From assembly GCA_045810625.1 (NCBI GenBank), contig JBJMVQ010000070.1, forward strand, positions 1-64,000: 64,000 bases of DNA. The letters are read 5' to 3'. A program made the translations under genes and the position numbers. The DNA comes from JACQFZ01 sp045810625. GTDB taxonomy: Bacteria > Pseudomonadota > Gammaproteobacteria > Acidiferrobacterales > Sulfurifustaceae. Below the pieces are notes generated by a model. The model was not told the DNA's origin, searched no databases, and saw only the letters and a program-made list of their open reading frames with translations. This document shows positions 24,654 through 32,755 of the stretch, piece after piece (position 1 is the first letter of the stretch; every line of letters begins with the position of its first letter).

Positions 24654-26681
24654 CTAGCGTTTCGGTCCGGCAAGGGGCAGCTCCACGATGAAAACGGAAC
24701 CGTGGCCGACACGGCTCTCCACGCGTATCGAGCCGCCGAGCAGGTTCAGGATCTGGCGCACGATGAACAGTCCGAGACCGAGTCCGCCGGGTTCCATATC
24801 GGAAGAGACACGCTCGAAACGTTGAAAAATGCGTTCCTGGTCCTCTACGGCGATGCCGCGCCCGTAATCGCGCACCCGCACCTCGGCGTGGGCCTCCGTT
24901 CGGCGCACCGACACTTCGATGGGTTTGTTTTCGCCGTACCGCGCCGCGTTCGTGAGCAGATTCATCAGCACTTGTTCCATCCGGAAGCGGTCCCAGCAGC
25001 CCTCAACGGGACCCGGGGTTTCGACCGTCACGCGCGACACGCCGGTCGCGATCTGCGGCGCGAACCGATCGACGACTTCGTGTGCGAGCTCGGCGAGGTC
25101 GAATTTCTCGGCATGAATCGTCAGCTTGCCGGTCGCCAGCCGCGAAATATCGAGCATGTCGTCGACGACGCGCGTCAGCCGTTGCGCCTGCCGTTCGATC
25201 TGGTCAATGAGCTTCGATATTTTTTCTGCGGGCAGGGCCGCCTCACCGCCGCGTGCGATGCTGCGCTTCATGATCTGCATCTGCAGGCCGATTGTCGTAA
25301 GCGGCGTCTTCAGCTCGTGCGATGCGACGGACAGAAATTCATCGCGCGCCCGGACCGCCTCGCGAAGCTCCTGTTCGATGCGTTTCCGCCCGGTGACGTC
25401 CTGGTTCGTTCCGACTATTTTCACGGGTCGGCCATTCGCGTCGTAGTGGACCTTGCCGCTGCCCGCCATCCAATGAACGCTTCCGTCGGGCCAAATGACG
25501 CGAAACTCGGTTGTAAAGTTGTCGCGGCCGCGTAGCGCGAGGGCGTCGGTCCGGTACAGGCGCTCGCGGTCCTCGGGATGAACATGCGCGAAGAAGGTCT
25601 CGCGCGTCCATTCCGGAATCCTTTCGGTATAGCCGAACGCACGATCGTGCTCTTCGTTGCGCCAGATCTTGGAGGTCCTCAGGTCCAGCTCCCAGATTCC
25701 GACGTGCGACGCCCCCGTGGCACGCTGGAGCCGCTCCTCGCCCCGACGAAAGTGCTGCTCACTTTCGCGCAGCGCCTCCTCGGCCTGCTTGCGCGCGGTG
25801 AGATCCTGTATCGCTCCGATCACTCGAACGGCTCGGCCGCTCGAATCCCGCACCAGATAACCGCGGTCGAATACGTAAGCATACGATCCGTCCGCTTTGC
25901 GAAACCGGTACTCACCGGCCCAGCGCGTCCCCGACCCGACAAGTTGCGCTTCGGAATCCACGAGGACGCGTTCACGGTCGTCCGGGTGCACGCGCTCACA
26001 CCACCAACTACGATCGGTGCGCATGACGGTCTCGGGATAGCCGTATTCCACACAAATCGCCTGGTTCCATTGCACCGAGTTCGTCAGCAGGTCCAACTCG
26101 TAGACGGCGTCGCGGGTTGCGGTTCCGACCAGCTCGTTGCGCAGCTGGCTTTCGCGGAGTGCGACCTCGAGCCGCACGCGCTCGGCTTTTTCCGCAGACA
26201 GCAGTCGCCGGTGCCGCTCGAGCTCTAGCAACAGACCGAGCCTGCGCGCGACGTCATCGGCGTCGATCGGACGACACAGCACCTCAACCGGCGCGTTTTC
26301 CCGGCCGGCAAACGAAATCGCGCGCGCCTCGTCGCCGTCGATGATGAGCGCCATCGGCGTTTGGCGGACGGGCTCCGATTCGCGAATCAGCGCGGCAAGC
26401 GCAAACGACCGCATTGCCGGAAGCGCGGCGTCAATGATGACCGCGGCGAATCTCGGATCGCGGCGGAGCAGCTTCAGCGCGTCGTAACTGGAACCCGCGA
26501 AGACCGGGTCGGCACTTAGCAGGCGAAGGTGCGCGGCAAGCGCTTCGCGTTCCCCATCGCGAGCACCGACGACAAGCACTTTCAACTTCTCGTCCGCGGA
26601 CGTCGTTTCATCGTGTGTGAGTACGCCGAGGGCGCTCGGCCGCGAAATACGATCGGCAATCTGATCAAACGGGCCGTTCAT
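24654..26681 (-). CDS. PAS sensor histidine kinase with degenerate receiver
   Basis: A 675-residue kinase without membrane segments. Residues about 30-155 form a receiver-like domain whose acidic pair is lost (VLVVGARDGE) and whose Lys is Arg (CRPID), though IIDAALPAM keeps the central Asp. Two PAS-fold-3 domains follow (PDDRERVLVDSEAQLVGSGT; PEDRERLYRTDALALRGRDN), then HisKA with SHELKTPLTT and HATPase with NAARYGE, DYGRGI and GLGLGLFIV. ATG 26681 overlaps the preceding receiver stop by 17 nt. It is the central gene of the cobalamin-sensor operon and is cytosolic. Confidence 0.93.
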   Translation of the reverse strand: MNGPFDQIADRISRPSALGVLTHDETTSADEKLKVLVVGARDGEREALAAHLRLLSADPVFAGSSYDALKLLRRDPRFAAVIIDAALPAMRSFALAALIRESEPVRQTPMALIIDGDEARAISFAGRENAPVEVLCRPIDADDVARRLGLLLELERHRRLLSAEKAERVRLEVALRESQLRNELVGTATRDAVYELDLLTNSVQWNQAICVEYGYPETVMRTDRSWWCERVHPDDRERVLVDSEAQLVGSGTRWAGEYRFRKADGSYAYVFDRGYLVRDSSGRAVRVIGAIQDLTARKQAEEALRESEQHFRRGEERLQRATGASHVGIWELDLRTSKIWRNEEHDRAFGYTERIPEWTRETFFAHVHPEDRERLYRTDALALRGRDNFTTEFRVIWPDGSVHWMAGSGKVHYDANGRPVKIVGTNQDVTGRKRIEQELREAVRARDEFLSVASHELKTPLTTIGLQMQIMKRSIARGGEAALPAEKISKLIDQIERQAQRLTRVVDDMLDISRLATGKLTIHAEKFDLAELAHEVVDRFAPQIATGVSRVTVETPGPVEGCWDRFRMEQVLMNLLTNAARYGENKPIEVSVRRTEAHAEVRVRDYGRGIAVEDQERIFQRFERVSSDMEPGGLGLGLFIVRQILNLLGGSIRVESRVGHGSVFIVELPLAGPKR

Positions 26682-27063
26682 GAGACCCAGTATCACAAGC
26701 GTCGGCGAGCAGGTTCGCGAGGTCTTCGAGCCGGACTGGTTTGACGATATACCGGTCGAAATCTTCGAATTCGGCACCGGCGGAAGGATGGCCGGTGAAC
26801 GCGATGAGTGTCGCGGAACACGGGGGCCGACGCGCCCGTAACGCGCGTGCCAACTCGTAGCCGTTCATACGTGGCAGGCTGAGGTCGATCAAGATCGCAT
26901 GCGGATGATAGTCTGACACGATTTCAAGCGCCGCTTCGGCGTCGGCAACGCCACGCGCCGAATAGCCGATCGCCTCCAGCGCCATCAATAGCATCGCCCT
27001 GGCGTCTTCGTGGTCTTCGACCACGAGCACTCGATAAGCATCCCGCAAATCGTCACCCGGCAA
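26665..27063 (-). CDS. Single-domain response regulator
   Basis: A 132-residue receiver: RVLVVEDHEDARAMLLMALE, HAILIDLSLPRMNGYELARA with the phospho-Asp, LIAFTGHP, and YIVKPVRLEDLANLLADACD with the switch Lys. No DNA-binding domain. The TTG at 27063 is used because no ATG or GTG precedes the domain in frame. It lies between the cobalamin-binding protein (39-bp gap) and the kinase (overlap). Confidence 0.85.
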   Translation of the reverse strand: MPGDDLRDAYRVLVVEDHEDARAMLLMALEAIGYSARGVADAEAALEIVSDYHPHAILIDLSLPRMNGYELARALRARRPPCSATLIAFTGHPSAGAEFEDFDRYIVKPVRLEDLANLLADACDTGSHERPV

Positions 27064-27102
27064 AATCGCTATTGTTCGAAGCGGCGTCGGTCATGTCCAG
27101 AA

Positions 27103-28158
27103 TCATTTGCGGTCGACGACCGAAGCGCATACGTGGACGGCCGCGCGTGCATCGGCGGCGTACGCGTCGGCGCCGATGCGGGACCAAATATCGGGCACCC
27201 GGTTGAGCACGTAGCCTCCGGCGACGATCTTCACCGGCGGGCGTGCAAACGTTCGACGTACCGCTGAAATTACGTCCGCGGCTTCATCGAGATGCCATGC
27301 CGTCGATATCGAGAGGCACAACAGCCGCGCCTGCGTCTGTTCCAAGGACTCGATAACGGCGACCGCGGGGACGTTGGCCCCGAGGAAAATCACCTGCCAG
27401 CCCGCCGCTCGGAGCATGTGCGCAACCATGCGCGGACCGAGGTCGTGCAATTCGCCGGGTGCGCACGCGACGACGGCGGAGCCGTAACGGGCGGGCTGAT
27501 CCGGGAGCCGCGTCTCGAGCTGATCGATCAGGAGCTGAAGAACGCCGGCGGCGTGGTGTTCCCTGGCAACGGGAAGTTTGCCGGTCTGCCATCGAAGTCC
27601 AATTTCATAGAGTACCGGCTGAAAAACCTCGACAAAGATATCGGGGACGGCGGCACCCGCCCCGAGCGCGCTTTCCACGAGCGCTACCGCTTCCTCACCC
27701 TGGTAATGAATCGTTGCTTCGATCAGTTTCCGTGCGAGCTCGCCGTGCCGCTGTTTTTCGTCGATGTAGGTCGACGGCGGCGCGGATAGCTCGTGGAAGC
27801 CGCGCACCACGCGTTCTATGTAGTCGTTTGCCGTGACCGCTTGTTGCGTCGGGACAAAATCGGTCAGGACGCTGGCGATCGTCAGGAGGCCGGTGATGAA
27901 GTGCGATTCGGCGATACGGGCGCCGACCGACGTCGTGCGTGCCCACGCGACGTAATCCTCGAACAGACTCGGCAGCTCGACGACGATTGCCTGCGAGAGC
28001 TGCGAGACGAGTGCCGCGCTCTCCTCGATGAAGAGACGTATTCCCTCGGGACCGTACCGCTCGGCGACGACGGGTTCCAGATCGAGCATCCGCGCCGCCG
28101 CGGCGCGCGCGATTTCGTATCGCCGTTCTCGCAATAGATTCGCGGAGATCGGCGACAT
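27103..28158 (-). CDS. Cobalamin-binding sensor protein, CarH/LitR photoreceptor-like, no HTH
   Basis: A 351-residue soluble protein. Residues 1-130 are helical and unrecognised. Residues 140-215 form the B12-cap four-helix bundle with W190-x9-E200-H201 (WQTGKLPVAREH), the motif of light-sensing B12 proteins. Residues 225-345 form the Rossmann B12 domain with E236-L-H238-D-L-G241 (ExHxxG, the His that ligates cobalt) and AGGYVL. CarH-type proteins carry a MerR DNA-binding domain; here it is absent, so output probably passes to the downstream receiver and kinase. The residue after W190 is Gln, where Thermus CarH has the light-state His. Confidence 0.85.
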   Translation of the reverse strand: MSPISANLLRERRYEIARAAAARMLDLEPVVAERYGPEGIRLFIEESAALVSQLSQAIVVELPSLFEDYVAWARTTSVGARIAESHFITGLLTIASVLTDFVPTQQAVTANDYIERVVRGFHELSAPPSTYIDEKQRHGELARKLIEATIHYQGEEAVALVESALGAGAAVPDIFVEVFQPVLYEIGLRWQTGKLPVAREHHAAGVLQLLIDQLETRLPDQPARYGSAVVACAPGELHDLGPRMVAHMLRAAGWQVIFLGANVPAVAVIESLEQTQARLLCLSISTAWHLDEAADVISAVRRTFARPPVKIVAGGYVLNRVPDIWSRIGADAYAADARAAVHVCASVVDRK

Positions 28159-28484
28159 GGCTGCGCTATCCGGTCACAACAGGGCGGGCAGGCGTGAAGC
28201 GTCGAAGCACCGAGGTTCGAGCGGCATCACCCGTTCATGGCTGTGGGATTTCCTAAACATGCGTTGTCGTTGTGGTGTTGGCTCGGAACCCTGCGCAACT
28301 TTCGAATGCGATCACCCGGCGGGTCGCGCATCGTCAGTTTCTCGGCGGGAGCCGACCGCAGTGAACCGCAATTTATGTCGAACCGCGGGGCCGAACTATT
28401 AGGGTTGACGGCAGGGAGGCGCAGCAAATAGTAGCGCCGCTTCGAGTAGTGGCATCGGACGGCGTCGAAGCACGCTGTCGAAGC
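28159..28484. other. Intergenic region, 326 bp
   Basis: Upstream of the cobalamin-sensor operon (minus strand) and downstream of a hydrolase stop. It presumably contains the operon promoter. I see no clear -35/-10 pair, riboswitch fold or coding sequence. Confidence 0.4.
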
Positions 28485-29501
28485 TCAGTGTTGTCGTTCC
28501 AAGAAAGCGGCGACTTCGCTCGCGACGTCGTGCTGATGCCCGACCCACAGGTGTCCGCCGCTCGGGTAGCCGCGGAAGCGCGCGCCGGGAATATGTTCCG
28601 CGGTGTAACGTGCGCCATCGAAAGTGCCGTAGCCGTCGTCTGCCGTGCTGATCGCCAACGTCGGCGCCGTGATGCGTTCCAGCTCGTAACGCGGGAGCGT
28701 CGAGCAGACTCTCGCGTCGTTGAGGAGACCGAGGCGGCGTGGACTGACCGGCAAGATCAAATCGAGCACGCGTCGAATACGAGTTTGTTCCTCTGCGTCG
28801 GCGTGCTTCACGAGATCCGGTGGTGTCGCAAGCACCGAACGGATAACGGCGTCAGGCGCAAGCTTGATCGCGGCCCAGAAGAGAAAGTCCGATTTGAGCG
28901 CGGTGTTGGCGAAGAGCGCGATGAGCGGCGGTGCGGTCATCGACGGCGCGCCGCCAGGACGAGATGCATACGCTGCAGGAACCAGTAGCACCAAGGTTTT
29001 CGTTCTTTGCGGATGACGCAACGCAAATTGCATTGCCGACGGTGCCCCGGCGGAAGCGCCAATAACCGCAACCTGGCGGATGTTGAGGGAGTCCAACAGA
29101 TACGCGTGTGCGTCGGCTTGCGCGGCTGCGGATGCGTCGGCCGGCAGCGGCGTGCGCAGATAACCAAAGCGCGACGGCGCGATCACGTGAAAATGATCGG
29201 CCAACTCTCGACCGAAGGACATGCCTTGGTCGAAACCACCACCCGCGCCGTGCACGATCAGCACCGGCGGGCCGCTGCCGGCGGCGGCGTATTCGATCGG
29301 TCCGCACGGCGTTTGCGCAATCTGGCTGCCGGTCGTGGCGCGCTCGCGCGCGCGGCGAATGTCCTTACGATAGGCGTAGTAAGTGATGCCGGCGAGCGCC
29401 GAACCGATGACGGTCAGCGCGGCGCGACTCGTCATCGCGCCCACACGGCGCGATCGCGGCCGGTGCGATCGTGGAACCGCTCGCAAGGGAGCGGTAGACA
29501 T
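28485..29501 (-). CDS. Membrane-anchored alpha/beta hydrolase
   Basis: A 338-residue hydrolase with a basic N-terminus and one membrane anchor (ALTVIGSALAGITYYAY). The catalytic domain reads VLIVHGAGGGFDQGMSFGRE with the HG oxyanion site, VAVIGASAGAPSAMQFAL with the nucleophile in GASAGA, and TADDGYG and GGHLWVGH for Asp and His. Its substrate is unknown. ATG 29501 follows the stop of a small upstream gene by 7 nt; ATG 29435 is an alternative. The frame is open to 29543. Confidence 0.85.
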   Translation of the reverse strand: MSTAPLRAVPRSHRPRSRRVGAMTSRAALTVIGSALAGITYYAYRKDIRRARERATTGSQIAQTPCGPIEYAAAGSGPPVLIVHGAGGGFDQGMSFGRELADHFHVIAPSRFGYLRTPLPADASAAAQADAHAYLLDSLNIRQVAVIGASAGAPSAMQFALRHPQRTKTLVLLVPAAYASRPGGAPSMTAPPLIALFANTALKSDFLFWAAIKLAPDAVIRSVLATPPDLVKHADAEEQTRIRRVLDLILPVSPRRLGLLNDARVCSTLPRYELERITAPTLAISTADDGYGTFDGARYTAEHIPGARFRGYPSGGHLWVGHQHDVASEVAAFLERQH

Positions 29502-29508
29502 CAAGACA

Positions 29509-29676
29509 TCAACATCCGTCGTCGCGACCCCACTCGGGCTCATCGCCCGGCGGTCGGGCGGTGCGAGGCGGTTCGCTGTCTTGATCGTGCTCGGGCAATT
29601 CCTCGCGCGGCGGCGGCGTTTCGGGTGGCTTTGTCCGCGGTTTTCTTCGGGTGGGATCTCGCTCGCTCTCGGTCAT
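29509..29676 (-). CDS. Small proline-rich charged protein, 55 aa
   Basis: ATG 29676 with AAGGCGG just upstream opens a 55-codon frame beginning MTESERDPTRRKPRTKPPET and continuing PPPREELPEHDQDSEPPR to GRDDGC. It is rich in Pro, Glu and Arg and is probably disordered. The frame ends 7 nt before the ATG of the membrane hydrolase, as expected for an operon partner. No family is recognised. Confidence 0.45.
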   Translation of the reverse strand: MTESERDPTRRKPRTKPPETPPPREELPEHDQDSEPPRTARPPGDEPEWGRDDGC

Positions 29677-29790
29677 GGCGTCCGCCTTTCGCTGATCACG
29701 CTATAGGGACTGAACCGCGCTGCCGGAGTTCAACGATGTCTATCGCTTTTTGATGTGAATACTCGCTGAGTAATGAAGCGAGATGAAAAC

Positions 29791-30855
29791 TCAATGCGAA
29801 GGCGCCGCGGCTTGGGGCAGCAGGTGCTTGCGGAAGAACGCGGCGATCTTGCGGTCCACCTCGGGCGTCGTGCTCCGATCGAAACCCGGCGGATCATTGA
29901 GTAGCTCGCCGGCCACACCGACGAGTCCGGGCGGGGGAGGTGACAGCAGCGCGCCGTGTCCGCCCGTCGGAAAATCGGCAAGGTGTTCGCACACCTTGCA
30001 CGCATCGAGGACCGCTTGGCTGTGGAACCGGGGTGGCAGCCACTTGTCTTTCTGCGCGGTGACGAGCGCAAGCGGCGCTCGCGGTTTCTCGAGCGAAGCC
30101 ATATCGAAGTCGACGGCGAACGGCACGCCCGCGACGACCGCCGCGACGCGCGGGTCGTTGTGCGTGTACCACGTCTCGTCGGTCAGGCGATGGCGAATGA
30201 TCCAAAGCGCGATGCTCGTCTTCCAGCCGTCGAAGAAACCGCCGGTGAGACGACCGCTCAGGCCGACACAGGTGTTGAACGTCTCCGCGATATGCGCTTC
30301 GCAGTGCTCCTTGAGACGTTTCGGCGACCAGCGGCCGCCTGCAAGCGTCAGCGCGGTGTGGCCGCCCGCGGACATTCCGTACATGCCGACCTTGTCGAGT
30401 GCCAGCAGCGCTGCGAAACGCGGGTCGCGGCCGACGACATCGATCGCGTGTGACACCTCGACCGGCCGGCGCTTCCAGCTCTCGGGGCCGGCTTTGCTGA
30501 AATCTTTGTAGTTATCGCCGTTGTGCTCGGGCAGGGCGACGACGAACCCCTGTTCGACGAGCGTGCGCGCGAGATCCGCGTGAACCCAGGGCGAACCGCC
30601 CGAGCCGTGCGAAATAACCACCAATCGTCCGTTTCCGCGCACCGGCGCGCCGTCCCAGGCGACATCGAGCGTGAAAGGCCCACGCGCGAGCGGCTGTGCC
30701 TGAGCACTCGAAGGGTAATAAACCGTCACCGGGCCGTCGTCATCCGGTCCGGCGATCTGCGTCAAACCGACGGCTGCATGAACGAACGCCGGCAGGATGA
30801 GCGCGACAGCAAAAAAGAAACGGGCGAGACGATCCTTCAATGTGCGGTTGAGCAT
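29791..30855 (-). CDS. Secreted alpha/beta hydrolase (dienelactone hydrolase/PAF-AH-like)
   Basis: A 354-residue exported enzyme. The signal peptide is RLARFFFAVALILPAFVHA. The body reads RLVVISHGSGGSPWVHADLA (oxyanion loop), MYGMSAGGHTALTLAGGRWS with the nucleophile in GMSAG, and FPTGGHGALLSP with the His. The predicted dienelactone hydrolase group includes PAF-acetylhydrolase-like lipases. It ends about 290 bp before the neighbouring hydrolase operon begins downstream. Confidence 0.9.
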   Translation of the reverse strand: MLNRTLKDRLARFFFAVALILPAFVHAAVGLTQIAGPDDDGPVTVYYPSSAQAQPLARGPFTLDVAWDGAPVRGNGRLVVISHGSGGSPWVHADLARTLVEQGFVVALPEHNGDNYKDFSKAGPESWKRRPVEVSHAIDVVGRDPRFAALLALDKVGMYGMSAGGHTALTLAGGRWSPKRLKEHCEAHIAETFNTCVGLSGRLTGGFFDGWKTSIALWIIRHRLTDETWYTHNDPRVAAVVAGVPFAVDFDMASLEKPRAPLALVTAQKDKWLPPRFHSQAVLDACKVCEHLADFPTGGHGALLSPPPPGLVGVAGELLNDPPGFDRSTTPEVDRKIAAFFRKHLLPQAAAPSH

Positions 30856-30971
30856 GTTGAGTTACGAAGCAGTTCTGATGTCGGCAGTTAGCGCGCGTAC
30901 GGCGCGCCGAGAATTGCACTGGAACCGAGTGAGCTGCAGGGGTGAGAATGATCCCGTATACGAAACCCTCG

Positions 30972-31784
30972 CTAACCCTTCGATAGCCTTCGATACTGCG
31001 CCATGTGCCGTATCGCTTCCTTGTGTTTTTGCAACAGCTCGCAGACGAGCGCCATGTTGTAATGGCAATCGACCATGCGCGGGTTGAGGCGAAGCGCCGC
31101 CTCGTACGCTTCGAGCGCATCGTGCTGCCGGCCGCGATCGCTCAGCAGCACCCCGAGGTTGTACCAGAGCAGGGCGTCCTTTGCGCCTTGGGCGATCGCG
31201 CGGCGGTAAGTGCGCTCGGCGTCTTCGACGCGTCCGGCATCGTGAAGGAGTCTGCCGAGGTTGATGCTGGCGCCGACGTGCGCGGGATCGGCCGCGAGCG
31301 CTTTTTCATACGCCTCGCGCGCCGCTTCGAGGTCGTCGTCTTCCAGGGCGTAACCCTGTTCGAACCAGTCGTCGGCGGACGCACCTGCCGGAGGAGCTTT
31401 CGATTCGATCACCTGCATCCGGCCCTCGGCCGGATTTCCTTCGAACGCCAGCACGTACTGTCCGGAGTCGACGCGCCAGCGGCTGCCGCCCTCTTTGACG
31501 ACGACGCGATCGCCGACGGCGCTGATCGCGAAGCCCGAGAGCGGCATCGTTTCGGGAATCTGGCGTCGCAGCGCTTGGAGGGATTTCGTGATTCGCTTCG
31601 CCGGAACTTTGGACGCGGCGAGCGCCTGCGCCGTGCGCAGAACGATGAGATCCTGGAACGAGAAGAGATACGTCTTACGGGGCCCGCGTGCGGGAGAGAC
31701 GAACCCGGCCTTGATGAGGCCGCGGATGGTGCTGCGTGGTAGGCGCAGCAACTTCTCGACGTCGCGCACGCCGTATCGATGCAT
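30972..31784 (-). CDS. MerR-like HTH fused to TPR repeats, third gene of NHEJ operon
   Basis: A 270-residue protein. Residues 1-75 form a MerR-type HTH: YGVRDVEKLLRLPRSTIRGL then IKAGFVSPARGPRKTYLFSF. A linker of about 60 residues follows. From about 140, three to four TPRs occur (YALEDDDLEAAREAYEKALA, ASINLGRLLHDAGRVEDAER, LLWYNLGVLLSDRGRQHDAL). MerR proteins normally have a coiled coil and ligand domain, so this is an unusual architecture. It starts 42 nt after the ku stop on the same strand, so it is read with ligD and ku and may regulate or scaffold the repair system (inference). Confidence 0.9.
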   Translation of the reverse strand: MHRYGVRDVEKLLRLPRSTIRGLIKAGFVSPARGPRKTYLFSFQDLIVLRTAQALAASKVPAKRITKSLQALRRQIPETMPLSGFAISAVGDRVVVKEGGSRWRVDSGQYVLAFEGNPAEGRMQVIESKAPPAGASADDWFEQGYALEDDDLEAAREAYEKALAADPAHVGASINLGRLLHDAGRVEDAERTYRRAIAQGAKDALLWYNLGVLLSDRGRQHDALEAYEAALRLNPRMVDCHYNMALVCELLQKHKEAIRHMAQYRRLSKG

Positions 31785-31826
31785 CCGGCTGAAAACCCCA
31801 GGGTGGTTGGCGGCGCTTATTCTACG

Positions 31827-32705
31827 TCACTTCTTGTTCGCTTTAGCGGTGCTCGTCGCCGACGGCGCGCGTTTGGGCGGTTTGCGCGTCTCGGCACGCG
31901 CGGCCGCCGCCGGCGCGGCCTTCGCCGCCGGCCGTTTTTCCAGGCTTGCTCTGAGCGCTTCCATGAGGTCGATCACCTGCGCGCCGGCTTCGGGAGCAGC
32001 TTCGGCGACCTTGATCTCCTGGCCTTCGACCTTCTTCTGGATCGCGGCCTCGATACGCTCGCGCACCTCGTCCTTATATGCGGTCGGGTCGAACGCCTCG
32101 GACGCCTGCTGCTCGATCAATTGCCGCGCGAGCTTCAGCTCGGGCTCTCTTACGTCGGTCTTCGGAATCTCGATCTCTTCGATCGAGCGGACTTCGTTGC
32201 TGTACAGGAGCTGCTGCATGACGAGACCGTCCTCGACCGGGCGCAGCATCACGATGTATTGCTTGCCGCGGGCGGCCCAGCGGCCGATCGCGCAGCGGCT
32301 GGTTTCCCTGAGCGCCTTCGCGAAGAGCGCGTACGGTTTGGCGCCACCCTTGTCCGGCGCAAGATAGTACGCCTTGTCGAAATACACCGGATCGACGGTT
32401 TCGATCGGCACGAATTCGCTGACATCGACGGCGTGCGAGCCCATCTCCTCGAGCGCCTTGAGCTCTTCGGGCGTGAACATCACGTATTGATCTTTGGCGA
32501 ACTCGTAGCCTTTCACCATCTCCTCGCGCGGTACGACAACGCCTTCCTGCTGGCAGACGTACTGTTGCTTGAGCCGTGAGCCGTCGGTCTTGTGCAGCAG
32601 ATTGAACGAAATCGTGCCGCTCGCCTGAGTGGCGGAGTAAAGCTTGACGGGGATCGATACGAGCCCAAACGAAATCGTCAGCGATGCAATGGATCGGGCA
32701 GCCAT
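31827..32705 (-). CDS. ku: Non-homologous end-joining protein Ku
   Basis: A 292-residue bacterial Ku. The DNA-ring core reads ARSIASLTISFGLVSIPVKL, SRLKQQYVCQQEGVVVPREE, VKGYEFAKDQYVMFTPEELK and YYLAPDKGGAKPYALFAKAL, as in the family. The C-terminal tail after about 250 is Lys/Ala-rich, as in Ku proteins that use a basic tail for DNA binding. Ku binds double-strand ends and recruits LigD. GGAGAG precedes ATG 32705. It lies 50 nt after ligD. Confidence 0.97.
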   Translation of the reverse strand: MAARSIASLTISFGLVSIPVKLYSATQASGTISFNLLHKTDGSRLKQQYVCQQEGVVVPREEMVKGYEFAKDQYVMFTPEELKALEEMGSHAVDVSEFVPIETVDPVYFDKAYYLAPDKGGAKPYALFAKALRETSRCAIGRWAARGKQYIVMLRPVEDGLVMQQLLYSNEVRSIEEIEIPKTDVREPELKLARQLIEQQASEAFDPTAYKDEVRERIEAAIQKKVEGQEIKVAEAAPEAGAQVIDLMEALRASLEKRPAAKAAPAAAARAETRKPPKRAPSATSTAKANKK

Positions 32706-32755
32706 GGTTGCTCTCCGATAGTTTTCGAAAAAATTTGCCGCACGTGCCTGTGCCG

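Noticed and set aside
28159..28484. A cobalamin riboswitch before the B12-sensor operon
   Set aside because: No B12-box-like conserved core or extended hairpin set is visible; the leader looks unstructured.
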